Of a stretch of DNA of 64,000 nucleotides, positions 24,601-39,800 are shown one piece after another. Every line of letters begins with the position of its first letter. Within the stretch, counting starts at the first letter, position 1. The DNA lies in contig JAAOOA010000033.1 in NCBI GenBank assembly GCA_012861695.1, positions 19,631,934 to 19,695,933 on the forward strand, given 5' to 3'. The stretch comes from Trematomus loennbergii. Lineage: Eukaryota; Chordata; Actinopteri; Perciformes; Nototheniidae. Made by a program: the position numbers and the translations under genes. Below the pieces are notes generated by a model that was given only the letters and a program-made list of their open reading frames with translations, was not told the origin of the DNA and did not search any database.

Positions 24601-27600
24601 CTCCTTACACAAGAACGCTTTAGCATATTACTCGACCAATTCAAAGACATGTGGCATAAACAGAAGAGCACATATTCAATCGGCAGTATTATTATATTTC
24701 CTGTAAAAAAAAAAAAAGGTCTAGTTTGATACTTCAGTCTGTAGAGACACAAAGTTGTACTTTTCATATGCAGTTACAAGGCTGCTTCTAGCTTAAGATA
24801 GCCTAGGATACTTTACTTAAAGTGGACCTATCATGCTATATTTGAATAATATAGTGTAGGACCATACCGTATATAAGGCATATTTATACTTTTTTTTTTC
24901 AAAATACCAAACAGATCATGCATTTCAGCCATGCCTCATTTCGCTCAATTTGACAATTTATAGCTCTGTTTTTGCAAGGGTTGATTCTGTGAGCAGCACC
25001 ATCTAGAGGCCTGGCATATGTAGTACAGCGTCTCCAGCGCTTTCGAACGGCAATGCCGTGGTTGTCTCCTCCTGATTGGTGGAGTTGGCCCAATAGCCGT
25101 AGCGCCACTGTCCTGACGTCAGGACAGTGTTCAAATCTGGATCAGTTTTTATCAGATCCGTTGCAGCCCCTTTTTTAGAGATTTGGGTATGGAGGAAAAT
25201 AGAGAGGGTTGTGTTTTCTGACACTTGGTGAGTTCCCTGGAACACCGGGGGACACATATTCATGTACAAAAGACGTACAAAAGTGCATTTTGCATGATAG
25301 GTCCCCTTTAATGCATTAACTTGTTAGGCCTACACATGTACCACTGTGCAGATCACCTTTCAAACATTTAAAATAAAAAGAAATAGCTCCAGAAACTAAC
25401 TTTTTCAGAAACATTGCACTTCCACATTCTTCCACTTGGTGGAGCTCTTTAACAAATAAAAACTCGGTATATGTCATTTTTGAGTTCCCAGTGCAGCATT
25501 AACCAAAGCTCTTCTATGTCTGCTTCTTAACAGGACACTATGACAAATGTGTGTTCGCACTGCGCGAGGAAAACAAAAGTGACATGATCAACGTGCTCAA
25601 CTACATCTTCTCCCACGCTCAGGTCACCAAGAAGAACCTGCTGGTTACTATGCTCATCGTAAGTGTGCTTCCTCGCTGAGTCAGAAGAAAGAGCATTAAT
25701 AAGTCTAGCTTGTAATGTGATGTTGTCCACTCCTGTGTTTAGGATCAGCTGTGCGGCCGTGATCCCACTCTGACAGACGAGCTGATGGCAATCCTGACTG
25801 AACTCACCCAGCTCAGCAAGACGACCAACGCCAAGGTGGCGCTGCGGGCTCGACAGGTGAATTCTGTCAGAGGTTGTTTTAGCTTCATCTTTGATTAATT
25901 ATGGATTTATCTTATGTAGGTCTGTCATTTCAAAGTGGACTACCATTCCTATTAAATCACATTTTAGCAGTTTACTATGATCTCCCGTAAGATTTTGACC
26001 ACATTGTGTCAGTACCGATTTCGGTAGAACCAGTTCCCAACCACATAAAAAAATATGTATTTAGCTGGAAACACACATTTTTACAAGTACCTTCACAACG
26101 AAAAATGATCTCTTCCTCATTTTCTGGGGTCAGTAGCTCAGTCTGTGGGGAACTGCACGTCGTCTGTTCAAGCCCCAATTAGAGCAAGTAGAGAGTTTTG
26201 ATTGTTGCCTTGTTAGCTCGGGAAGTGGCAGTTCAAAACTGTTCCTGAGCAAGACACCAAAACCCCCCCTACTGCTGAGGGCGTCTTACTCCTTGCCCTG
26301 ACACCTTTCCATTAATATGTCTAGGTAAGACATGCAGTCTCTCCATTAATGTCTAGGTCCTTTATGTGCATGAGGGCATTTTATGCCAATGTGTGTGATG
26401 TATTGTTAAATAAAATGTAACATTTCCCCTGAGGTATTAATAAAGCATGTCTTCTTCTTTTCTCAATACCTATAAAGAAAGCCTTCTTAATCACAACTCA
26501 GTGCCTCTTTAAAAACAATCAAATGTCTTCCTGATAATAAGGAAATTGGTTGTAGTTGAAAATTACACCCCATTACGATCAGTTAAGACGGCAGAGTCTC
26601 AAAAAGGCGTGACGACCAGATAATCTGTCTGACATACTTACTGATATGAATGTACACTAAGTAAAGGACGATCATAATGTCCTTGGTGTTCAGTTCTCCA
26701 CCTTCCTTAGGCCCTGAATCATGTCGTCTTGCACTCTGATTGGCCGAGAGGAATTGCACCAAGCTGCTCTCAATTTCCTAATTAAGAGCCAACAGGTGTT
26801 CTGAATAACCTGCAATCAACTCATGGGAACTGTGACATTCAGCCGAGATTATGTTGTGGGAAAGGAAAAAGACAAGTACTAAAGTACAAGGGCCCGCCAC
26901 AAGATGTCACTATCTACTCTTTTTTTGTTTTGTTTTATTGGTGAAGAAAGAAACAATAGAAAAATATGAATTACAGAACAGTTCTAAACCATTTAAGCTT
27001 GTTCAAAGACAAGTAGAAGAGAAAAGTCAGCTTTAACGAATCATTTGATAATAAATAAATGAGTTGACCATAATGATCTCCTTTGCCCAGGTGTTGATAG
27101 CTTCCCACCTCCCTTCTTACGAGCTACGTCACAACCAGGTGGAGTCCATCTTCCTCTCTGCCATCGATATGTATGGACACCAATTCTGCATCGAGAACCT
27201 CCAGGTAGGTCATTAATGATTTGCTACGTGTAATGCTTTGAAAAGTGAAAGTGTTATTAATATGTTTTTTTCTTTCTTTCTAGAAATTGATCCTTTCAGA
27301 AACATCCATCTTTGATGTTCTGCCCAACTTCTTCTACCACAGTAATCAGGTAGTCAGGATGGCTGCGCTGGAGGTAAGAGGATCTTAATTAACTTTGACT
27401 TTATTTGATCAACTCTAAAAATACAGCACATGTCAAACTAATATATCCTCTGTCTTTATCTCTAATGCCAGGTGTACGTTCGCAGAGCATACATCGCCTA
27501 TGAGCTCAACAGCGTTCAGCATCGACAGCTGAGGGACAACACATGTATAGTGGAGTTCCAGTTCATGCTCCCCACCTCGCACCCCAACAGGTACCACGCT

Positions 27601-30224
27601 CACAAACTGCCCGCAAGCCCAAAGTGCATCACCTCTCTCCCCTTTGCTCTCCTATCAAACGGCACTATGGACAGGGATCCAAATGAACAACAGGGATTGT
27701 TATAGAATTTTAAATTAGTGAGTGATTCTGGTAATAGATAGCCCCGGCATGTAGAATAACATTTCCTTACTGTCATTTAAAAAAACAAGTGTTGCAAGGT
27801 TAAATAGCTGAGTTGCGTTGTATTCACGCATATTTATCGGTACTAATGATTAGATTAATACAAATGCTTATTAAAATAAAAGGAGTAGCGTAATGAAACG
27901 TAATAATTATAAAAATAAATAAATAATAGAAAATAAGTACTGTAATGACCATGCATAATAGTAATAATAATAAAAATAAAAAACAAATGTATTATAAATG
28001 AACATTTAAAAAAACTAGTAGCATGATGACTGTGCACAAATATTAAATACTAATAAACAGGTTTCTTACGCATGCCTAAACATATATTTAAAAGCCATTA
28101 AAATAAATAATCAATGTTTTAAAACTCCTAAAAATGTAAGACACGTTTTTTTGTATTTAAAGGTACGGTAGGTAATTCACTCCAGAAACACTTTTTGTTA
28201 TATTCCATGGAATGCTCTTAACATCACGATAGCAATGAATACATTAAATGCTTTGACAATAAATATATACAAATATTTCATCTGTGGAAGCCGTGGCGCT
28301 GTAAAAAGCACATCCAATTATCTGGGGCAGATAATTGGATGGCCTTCCTGCCTGTCAGCCTTCCATCTCGTGCACAAACTTATCTCGTGCCCTCATTGGT
28401 CATGTGCGCGTTCGTGTGTGTTGGAGGAGGAGGGGCTCTGTAAGGAAGTCTAAAGGAAGGGGCACATTTTTTTCGGTTGTGTACAGTACTTTCAAATTCT
28501 CGCTTACTCGAGCTGGTTTCTCCATTCTTACCTACCCTACCTTAACCTGTTAAGCCCCGAGCCTGTTTTTCAGGTTTCAGGCTCGAAAATGACATGCCCA
28601 AAACAAATGACTACAACTTCACTTCTAAAAGGGTTATATGAATAATTTCTTTTATCAAAGCAAGGTTACATCTGTGAGTTGGATGTAGAAGTGTCAGAAT
28701 CAATATAGATTTTTCTCAGTCAGAGTAAATTCAGATGGAACATAGTAAAAAAAGGTAAACTCTTACCTCCGCCTACAAAAAACCCATTACTTATAGTGAA
28801 AACCACCCTTGGATGATGGGTTAGTAGACTAAAAGCTTTAGGAATCCAAACTATAACATATAATAAGTACCCTGTATCAAGATTGAGGCAAAACAAGTTA
28901 AATTTGACCTTTTAGAGAGATTTAGCAAAAGAAAGTTCCAGGCGGAATAGGCTTTCGGCACATTTGGGTATATCTGGTTCCATCAGTGCCATTTGACCTT
29001 TTTCAGGTACCAGACTATAAAAATGATGTATTACATTGAATTATCACCATAGGTATTCATTCCATTCAAAGAAAAAAAATTAAAATTAATTTTTTTTTAT
29101 AAAAAATTTTAAAATTAAAAAAAAAAGAGGGCTTTGGGGCTTAACAGGTTAAATGCATTATAAAATCTCAATATAATTGTAAACATGTTTTTTATAATCA
29201 CATCATGCTAATCTGGATGGCAGAAACACATAAATTAAGCTGTAGGAACCCTGGGTAAAAAGTATTAGTCATTACTTAATGTTTATTAAGTATATATCCT
29301 AGCAGCAGCACCTGTTATTGTTCCTACTCATTGCATTCTTCAGTATCACTCAGTTCCCCCCCTCCTATATATAGTAGGTATTTCGTTTTGCGTCACAGCT
29401 CTCTGTGTTTTTCAAATTCATCCAGATTTTTTTTTTAGCATAGGTGGAAGTGTGATGTACTTACACAAAACACTTGCCTATAATTATTATTATAAAAATA
29501 AATATCTAAGGCGCTGGTGATAAAAAAGAGTCCATGGTGCCATATTTCCTCTTTCACTTTCCCAGCTATGTGTTCATCGTTGTTCTTCGTGTTAATGTTC
29601 CTCATGTGCAAAAGAGGGTATTATGCAAGACTGAAACACTTTTTTTTTGGTTCGTCTAACCATGTCAGTTCCCCTTCCTTGTATGTTCTGGGGAAAAACA
29701 CTCTGGGCGCTCTTATTCCATGTAGAAACCTGAGAATTTGAGAGAAACTCTGGATTTGCCTTGTACATTTAAAATAGGTGAAGTACAGACAAAATACTGC
29801 AGCGTTTCTGTCGCACTTCTGCATCCCACCTGTGTCCTTGTGTTTGAATGTATGTGTATGTTCAGGTGTATTTCCTGTCATCCCTTCGCAGTTGTACTGT
29901 TTTTTTCTGTGTGTTTGGCTTGTTTATGCAATTAGACATTTTAACACCATGACATATACAATCACAAGCATGCAATCAAAATATGTGTGTGTGAATTAAC
30001 TCTCATCTTTGTCTCATCACTGTGACCTAAAGATGGCATGAGAGTGTGAAATGATTTCTCTGTTCAGGATATATAATGCATGTCGTAAAAAGGGAGCAGT
30101 CCGGGAGTGAAATGTGTGTTTACGAGCTAGAAAGCCATTTTCAATTTACTTGATCCTCCATTCTTTATAATTGCATTCATTTAGATATCGATCGCAGCAA
30201 AATATAAATTCATCACGGTAAAGG

Positions 30225-30303
<79 letters not shown>

Positions 30304-30620
30304 CTACACCTTGACTGTCTCCCTCTCCTGATGCCTGCCACTAACCACTTAGTAATCAATGTTGTTTGATTGCAGAGGGAACATCCCCACACTAAACAGG
30401 TATTGTAAACATTCTTTTCATTGCATAGACTAATTGTGACTAGCTAGCAGCATGGTCAAAGCAGTCATTCCTGTTGTAAATATTCATCTGGTGATAAGGT
30501 CAACAAATTGTTTGGTTATGAAACTGTTTAGTGGGTCATATTTCCCAAAATAAAGCAGGTTTCTCAACTGGAATTTATATGAAAATATTTCCTAATTTTA
30601 CAACAGGTGGTGTGTGTGTG

Positions 30621-30700
<80 letters not shown>

Positions 30701-30708
30701 TGTTGTGT

Positions 30709-30793
<85 letters not shown>

Positions 30794-30803
30794 GTGTGTG
30801 TGT

Positions 30804-30876
<73 letters not shown>

Positions 30877-33800
30877 TTTATGAACATTTGCAATATAACT
30901 TGGGATGTAAAGTGCTTTTGAGATAATTCAATTACATGTTAGCCGAAAGTGCAGTTTCTGAACCTGAAACCTGTGACTGTCCTGCCAGGAAAATGTCTAC
31001 TCCGATCCTGGACATTTCCAAAGTGGCAGACTCTAGATTACAGGACAGTAAACCGCAGGATCTTAAAGCACACGATAGTATATCTGAGGATGAAACACAG
31101 AGAAGAGAAATGCTGCGGATTCGGAATCTGTGGACAGGTTTGACACACAAAAACCCTCTTTAGTGCTTTCAACGGGTGTAACTACTGGGACAGCTTCTTC
31201 CAATCAAAAGGACTAACACCCAACAACACGTTGGACCATGGATATTTAATTCCTGTTGGTTTAATGTTTCCTTGTTCCTTTGAAAGGAATGTTTTCCTGG
31301 TTTTAATTTGACTAACACATGGTCTGTCAAAAATCCTGTATAGCTTTCAATGTGTTCACATGTCATTTTGACTTGCTTTTTCTAATCTGAACATCATTCA
31401 GTTTTTACACTAAATAATCCCCTAACGCATAATGGTTTGTGCTTTAATACTTATAATTCACAGCATATGGAATTGCCCAAAAAATAAGGGAACAAAAACT
31501 TGTTGCGAGGTTCTTAAAGGTGGATGGGGACATTTTCACCGAGTCATTCTAGCGCTATGGCAGATTCACATTGTGTTTTCTCTCTGTCAATACCCTAGGA
31601 TGTCTTTCTCATCCAACCTGAACCACTACGGCATGGTGCACATCGGCAGCGTCAGCGACGTTCTGCTCGACACTTCGTTCACACCGCCCTGTCAGCGCAT
31701 GGGAGCCATGGTCGCTTTCCGCTCCTTCCAGGAGTTCACTAGGTCAGTACATTTCAATCAATCAATTCAACTTTATTCACGATAAGATAAGATGGACCTT
31801 TATTTATCCCCATAGGGAAATTCATGTGTCATGGCAGCAACAGAACAAGTAGAAACACAGATATTAAACATGGAATATACACGGGAATAAATACAGCACC
31901 TTTCATTCGCTTCACACATCAAAAACCAAATCAAAACACAGTAACCCCCTCTTTTTCCATAGACAGAGCGTTACATACCTTTGTGATTAATAAAACTATG
32001 TCCCGACAGAAGTCAATAAACAAAGGACTCAATAAGACAAGAATAAATACAATTTAATAACAAGTGAAAATGTCTTATGGTACCCCTAAAAGTATGAACT
32101 GGCTGTTCCAAAATGATGGACTGTAAAAAAAAAAAAGAATAAAATAAATACATTTAGGTACAATTAAAAAGCCAGTACGAGAAGACCAATGGTTCATAGA
32201 ACAAATATATACAAATATTTTGTAGCCAGACTTTACATTTATGGTCTTTCTTTGTAAAATATACTCCCCTTTTTGACGTATGTCATCAACCGGTTGACGT
32301 TTATATCACAATTGGGATTAATTGTGTCTTTTTCCTCCTCTACAGGAACATAAACGACGTGTTGAGCTGCTTCTCCGACTCTCCTCCGACAAGTCCAACC
32401 TTCCCAGAGGGAGGAAACCCTGTCCTGTACGGTGAAGAGGACAACAAGGTGAGGATTTTCCCAAGTCTGTCATTTACCAGTGTGATCGTGCAGCTGATTA
32501 GAATGAAATGTGGAATTGCTTTGTTGTCCTAGAGTATCCTGGACGAGCCGATCCACATCCTGAATGTGGCTATAAAAACGGACAGCGACATCGACGATGA
32601 CGGCCTTGCAGCTGTATTCCGAGAGTTTACTCATTCAAAGGTGGGGACAACAGGGAGGTTGTGGCTCAGTGGTAAGTGTGCTGATCTTCGGATCACAGGG
32701 GCAATGGTTCGAATCCCGCTGCAGTCAACATTCCGCTGTGTCCTTGGACAAGACACTTCACCCCAAATTGTTCCTGTGGGGATTGCCCACAGTATTGAAT
32801 GCATGTCAGTCACTTTGGATAAAAGCGTCTAACAAATGACATGTAATGTAACAACAAGGCTTTTGTTTCGATGATTCGTTTTTTCCGACGGCTCAGGACG
32901 ATCTTATCTTGACTTTTTTTGTCTCATTCCTAGAAATCTAAGCTGTTTGAACATGGCATCCGCCGCCTGACTTTCCTCGTGGCCCAGAAGGTGAGCCTAA
33001 TCAATATGAACTAAATCAACTTCCTGTCTCAACACCCGGCTTCCCTGCATGTCACCAATTCAACAGTTCTAAAAAGCATGTCTCCAATTAATTACAAATG
33101 AATTTTCTCTGCATCTTTCGTTTTTGCAATTTCTAATACTTTGATTACATGGAATGACACCGTGTGGTATTAATTTGCATTTTGACAATTTAGCTTAACT
33201 CTCCCGTTTGTCTCCGTATCTCTTTCTGCATGCCTTGCTTTTGCTGGGTTTATGATGACAGGATTTCAGGAAGCAAGTCAACTGTGAGGTGGACCAAAGG
33301 TTTCATGTAAGTAGAGGAAGACAAATGGGAATGAGGACGAGTTGCTTTTAGTTTTTCACCAAAGGTATTGATCTCATCCCATAAAGATCAGTTAAAAGAA
33401 GGCGCACATTTAATATTCAGGCAATCGGTTGCAGCATTTCTGTTTTTAAAATACTACAAATATAAAATTCCTACACCGATTGTATCTACCAGTGAATGTT
33501 TTCCGTTACAAGCCACTGGGTTCTGCACCTCCCTGATTTTCTGAGAGGAAGCTTCTTTTTACTATGTTGCATTTAAACTCCAAATCCATGATGTCATTTG
33601 CCCCCATAACATGTCAATTGTAAGCTATGTGACAACGCATTGTTAGCACGGATAGCAAGGTTGGAATTGAACCCCCAATCACGGCAGTTTTGAGACGTGC
33701 TCCATCTATTGTGCTGTAGTACATAAGGGCTATGTTTGGCCATTATCAGCAGCCCACCACTAGCATTTGGAAGATAATGAGAGGGATTGAAGCAGGATTA

Positions 33801-36800
33801 GATTTGAGAGAAACCCCCCCATCCTTTTGCCTCTGCTGTCATTTTTGACAATAGTCTTTGATTTTTCTTTTGATGGCACCACAGTCTTTGATGAGAGCTA
33901 ATCATGCTAACTCATGTAACCGTCATTATGTGGCCCTTGTAACACAAAGGGCTTTTTCAGTATTCCGCATCCTAAAATGTTGTTTTTTTCCCACCTCCTA
34001 TATAAGACATCTAATCACAGCGTCGTCATAGTTTCCAGTGTGTGTGCTATCCGTGCAGCTTGATATTTTGAAGGCTGTATTGGCCAATGAGAGCATCCCC
34101 AATCGGTCTGGCATTGTTTTGGCAAGTGGGACACTTCATCTGATAACGTCAAACAGGGCTCCCCCAGCATTATTCAGGAGATCAAATGTCTCTAGGAAAA
34201 ATAAATGTTTTATTCATTAGCATAGGCAGTGGTGCTATAAATACATGTATAACACCATTATTATGTGAGCTTGCTGTCTGAGTGAATACACAGTGATTTC
34301 CTGATAGGTAAATGACAGTAGTAAAGATGCAATGCATGTTAAACAAGGTCCTGGTCATCATTGCATAATGCTCTATACTTATAGGTGTAGCCATTTTTGT
34401 AAAACATGTATAATTATCATTTTTATTTGGCACAGACAGAAAATTACATGTCACAACAGTGTAATGACATGACATTACAACTACACAAAACGATGTAAGA
34501 AAACTGAGAGACAAATGACAAAACTAAAGACATTTTAAAGGAAAAGAAATAAGCAAGAAAATAAACAAAAGCAAATGTTAAAGCATTCCCTAAGCAATTC
34601 AAATAACTATGTAAACAGTCCCGATACACCGTAACATAAATACACATGACATGCAGAGTGTATTCAGTGTTCTCCTTTGAGCTCATTTCTTTCCATTTCA
34701 TGCTGTGTTTTGCTCTTTTGCAATGGCTTGTAGCAATTATGTTATCTAACAGAAATTGGCTCCTGAATAAACTTTTTCCAAAACTTAGATTAAATTGAAA
34801 TCCCAATTTAATTGATTGCCCCCTGCTGTGATTAGCTTTCTAGTTGGTACCTTTCTAACTGATTTGAAATTGCTAACACCGCTGTGCTTGTAGCCGTTGT
34901 TTTTTAATAATTAAACATTGTTGATTTATTTTTGTTCTCTCTATCTCTGCCCTGCTATCTTCCTTACAGAGAGAATTCCCCAAGTTTTTCACATTCCGTG
35001 CCAGAGACAAGGTGGGTTTCTACATGTCACACACACACACACACACACACACACCACACAACACACACACACACACACTCACATTTTGTTGAGTTTTATT
35101 TCCGAGTGGACCAAATTCGTGTTCGCTCTGATAGAAATGACTGTGGAAAGGATTAAGGGATATATACTTGCGTCACATTGTTAGGATATTGAAGTTAAAA
35201 CCCACACATTACAAAATAAAACATATTTATTGACTTTCCTTGGCTGGAATACCATTCAAAACAATGTGGTGGTTATAGGAAACAACTTTTCACCCCCGGG
35301 GCAGCTGCTGAATTCCACTCTATCACACTCAGTGATGGCTCTTCCTCTCCGTTACCCCTGATAGTTTCACTACAATGACACCGCCAAAACTCATTAAAGT
35401 AATGAACTCTTTAATTATGTCTCCCATTTAAGAGAAATGACACCCATTAGCAGCTTTCTGAGATTGAGATTGCCCATAATTTCATTTACTTAATACAGTG
35501 TGTTGCTCACAGGCATCTTTTTACTCTTACATCAACGCGTGCTCCTGAAATTGCCAATTTGAACTGATGCTGTTAATGGAGATGAGGGCAGGAAAGCCTA
35601 ACTTGTAAAAGAAAAAAGTTCCTAAGGAAAGTTTTCATTTAAAAAACGTTTTTTACTACTTGTTTTCCAATAGTTTGAGGAGGACAGGATCTATCGTCAT
35701 TTGGAGCCGGCGCTAGCTTTCCAGTTGGAGCTCAACCGCATGCGCAATTTTGCCCTCACTGCCATCCCGTGTGCCAACCACAAGATGCACCTGTACCTGG
35801 GTGCCGCCCGGGTGGAGGCGGGCGCAGAGGTGACGGACTACCGTTTCTTTGTGCGAGCCATCATCCGCCACTCCGATCTGGTCACCAAGGTGAGACAACG
35901 GAGGAACAACCTTTGTTTCTCTGACACTATTTTTTTTTTCAATACTGCCCCAATTAACATTGTCTTTTCTTTCCGTTCCTTCACTAGGAGGCCTCTTTTG
36001 AATACCTTCACAATGAGGCCGAGCGTCTGCTGCTGGAAGCCATGGATGAGCTGGAGGTGGCGTTCAACAACACGACTGTGCGAACCGACTGCAACCATAT
36101 CTTCCTCAACTTTGTCCCCACGGTCATCATGGACCCATCAAAGGTTTGAGAAACTCAAGCGCGCACATACACACACACACACACGCAATGTCAAATATGT
36201 GCTACATTACTTTAAGATTACGCTTTAATCCTAAGAGACTTACTTACACGTCCGTAATAACTCAATTATACAATCATGTGTTAATGGTTAAAGGTAACAA
36301 TTATTTTACCTTTACACAAAAAAAGTATTTATTTCATTTGTTTCACATTTCCATCATTACATTCGTCTATAATCAGAATCAGATTCGGTTCTATTACCAA
36401 GTAGGTTTACACATTCATGGAATTTGCTTTGGTATATGTGGTGCATACAAAGACACAGAAAAAGAATACGTAGCAAAACAAAATCAAATAATGATGTCTT
36501 ACCAAAAGTGATTTGCTATAAATAATAATAGAATAAAGCAATGTTAATTATTTTTCCAATTTGTTTAGTTGTCTCCTTAAAAATAACAAAGATAATTGAT
36601 AAAAGTAGTAGTACCCTTAAATCTTAACAACCCATCCCTAGCACTGTAACTGTTTTAAACGACTGTTGTGTGCTCATGTATTTGATGTAATTGGGCATGG
36701 AAAATCTTTTTCAAAAGTCTTGTGTTGTGAGTGTGTGTTAATCAGGGTTCTTACGTCATTAAAAACCTGGAAAAGTCATGGAAATTCAAAATGCTAATTC

Positions 36801-39800
36801 CAGGCCCTGGAAAAGTTATGGAAAACAATATTTTTCCCAAAGTTTTGGAAAAGTCATGGTAATTTAACTAAAGTTGCATCAAATATAATTTATATTTTAT
36901 CTAATCGCCGAAATAGTAATACTATAATGATAATAAATACTGTATCGTATAGTAATGAAACGTAAAATGGCATTTAACTGTTTTGCTGGTGAGAGATTTT
37001 AGTTGCTTTAGCGTGTAGGAGCTAGTAAGCCCATTTGATTTGTTTTAGATAGGCACGACATGTTTCATATGCAGACCTTATTTTCCTGTTCCATGTTAAA
37101 ATAAACCATTTTCAGTGGTACCGCTGAGAATAGTAGTAATTTTTTTGGTCATGGAAAATTAGGTAAAGGTCATGGAGAAGTCATTGAAAATCATTGGTGA
37201 AAAAGTGTATGAACCCTGGTTAATTAGAGGCCTTCTCTAACCTCAGATCGAGGAGTCTGTGCGCTCCATGGTGATGCGTTACGGCAGCCGCCTGTGGAAG
37301 CTGCGCGTCCTGCAGGCCGAGCTGAAGATCAACATCCGCCTGACTCCAACAGGAAAGCAAATCCCAATCCGCCTCTTCCTCACCAATGAGTCAGGCTACT
37401 ACCTGGACATCAGCTTGTACAAGGAGGTCACTGATTCTCGAACGGGACAGGTGGGGCCCAAAGACCGACAGGTGGGGCACTCGCACATCTTCCATCTCAT
37501 CCGCTTATTGTCCAAGCCAAGGGCTTCAGCTCCATCCTGGAAGTTCAACATTAACTCTTGAAAATTAGTTTGTCTTAGAATATAAAAGTAGAATATAAAA
37601 AAATCTGGCTTTAAGATTTATTGAGTCGTTTATTTAGTGAGAAAGATCCAGTATGGTGTTGTGCCCTTAGCCTGGTGGACAATCCTATTAGTAATAACCC
37701 CTAACCTCGCAGCTGATCAGGTGAGTTACACTTCATCCAGCCATTCATCCATCTGTCAATCAACAAATCCAGTAAAGGGAACATGTGAGTTCTTGAGTTT
37801 GGTTCTAAAAACTGTTGTGAAAAAAAGAGAACGCTCCTGCTTTTCCTCCTGTGATTCATAAAATAGGTTGAACTTGAGTTTAGAATAGTTTCAAGATAAT
37901 GTGGTTGTTGCCGGGCCCTGCTGGGCTTTTTTAAGGCTTTTGTGGGCTTATTCAACATGTGACATCTGTGATTGGAAGTGCTACCATCAAACATACCAGC
38001 ACTTATAACATTATGTCATTTTTATCACAGGAAAGGTCACAGGTGATTGGTCGTGTCTGTCTGACGGCAATGATAAATGTTATAGCCTGATGTAATCTCT
38101 ATGCTGTTACCACTTCCTGTTGTCCTTTAACATCTCTCATTCTGTTTTTTTATAGTATATAAATAGCAAATTGTAGGGTTGGACCTAAATATTACACTAT
38201 TTGAATATTCCTTTGTTGATAATGTATTTTAGTTGTTTTTCCAAACCCAAAATGTGTGTAAAAACACACCAAACCTTTTTAGGAAATGTTTCTTTCATTC
38301 ATACCAAGAACAATACTATAGAATAATCTAATCCTTAAAAATGAATGTTTTTAATTAAATCAAAAGACTCGTGTTGCAACGGAGAAATGTCTGGCTGAGT
38401 CATCACCCCCCCGGCCAAAGCTTCGACCTTTCGCTGTCGATTGCAACCGAAGCTCCGGAGCCAAAAAAATGGTATTGGGGACCTAGCCCTAAATTGTTAC
38501 ATCATGCACTTTGTATTGGTTAATTGCTGTAGCAGTGGGTATGACAGATGCTCATTATCATTTTCAAATTCATGATATCTTGGCAGAGGTGTCAGAAAAA
38601 GGTCAGTATCTCTATAAAGTGACTCTCTGTCTCTATTTGTTCAGATCATGTTCCAAGCCTATGGAGACAAGCAGGGTCCACTGCATGGCATGCTCATCAA
38701 CACCCCTATGTGACCAAGGACCTGCTGCAGTCTAAACGCTTCCAGGCGCAGTCTCTGGGCACAACCTATGTCTACGACTTTCCAGAAATGTTCCGACAGG
38801 TACAGTGACAGCATCTAAAACCGATAATCTCAGCCATTGGGCTTACGTTCCGCTCATAATGCAGACTGGCCCAAAACTGCATATGAAATAACTTTACTCT
38901 GTTTTTTCCCCAGGCTCTGAAAAAGCTGTGGCACTCTTACCAAACGTTTGCCCACTTACCCAAATGCCCTCTTCCTTCTGAGCTGCTCACCTTCACAGAG
39001 CTGGTTCTAGATGACCAAGGTCTGCTGGTGCAGATGAACGGCTGCCGGGGGGCAACGAGGTCAGTTCTTTGTTAGTTTGATACTGAATACAGACATTTAC
39101 TTTATACATGATATATTTGACATGATATATTTTTTTGTCTATCCACTCCTTTTTTTAAATGTGCAATTTCCTTTTCACTCTGTAGGTGTCTCTGTGTTTC
39201 TTTGGCTGTGTTCTTGAGTACTTTTTAAGAACTTTATGTGTAGATATTCTATGTATGCCAAGGATAAAATGCTGAGATCTGATACGTATCAATTAATTGA
39301 ATACAAATACATTATATACAGTGTATGGTACATATGTAAAGATATCTCATATCCCCTATTATATATTTATGGCACACTATATATAGTTAGACATTGTTGT
39401 GTTTTATTCATGGTATTTTATGTATAGATATCAGGCAATAATTGGGATATAATTATGGTCAATTACTATATGTATAGATTTGTAGTATTTACTTTGATAA
39501 ATGTATAGTACATAATGCATAATCTGATATTTACTGAGACATATTTATGGTCCATGGTGTACAGATATTTAGGAGTTGCTGTGATGTATTTATGGCATAT
39601 GATGTATAGATTTATATTTTCTTATAGTTTAAACATGCCTCTGTCCTGTCTGTACAGATTGGTATGGTGGCATGGCGGATGACCCTGCGGACGCCAGAAT
39701 ATCCAGCGGGACGCGAGATCATCGTCATAAGCAACGACATCACGAACAAGATAGGTTCGTTCGGGCCCCAGGAGGACGTGTTGTTCCTGAGGGCCTCAGA

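Noticed and set aside
30531..30926. Long ORFs of Cys-Val or His-Thr repeats on both strands
   Set aside because: They are translations of the (TG)n microsatellite with no start context or other coding signal.
32651..32730. A tRNA gene in intron 30
   Set aside because: It has A- and B-box-like words but no full cloverleaf, and it continues into a SINE body and tail; it is a tRNA-derived SINE.
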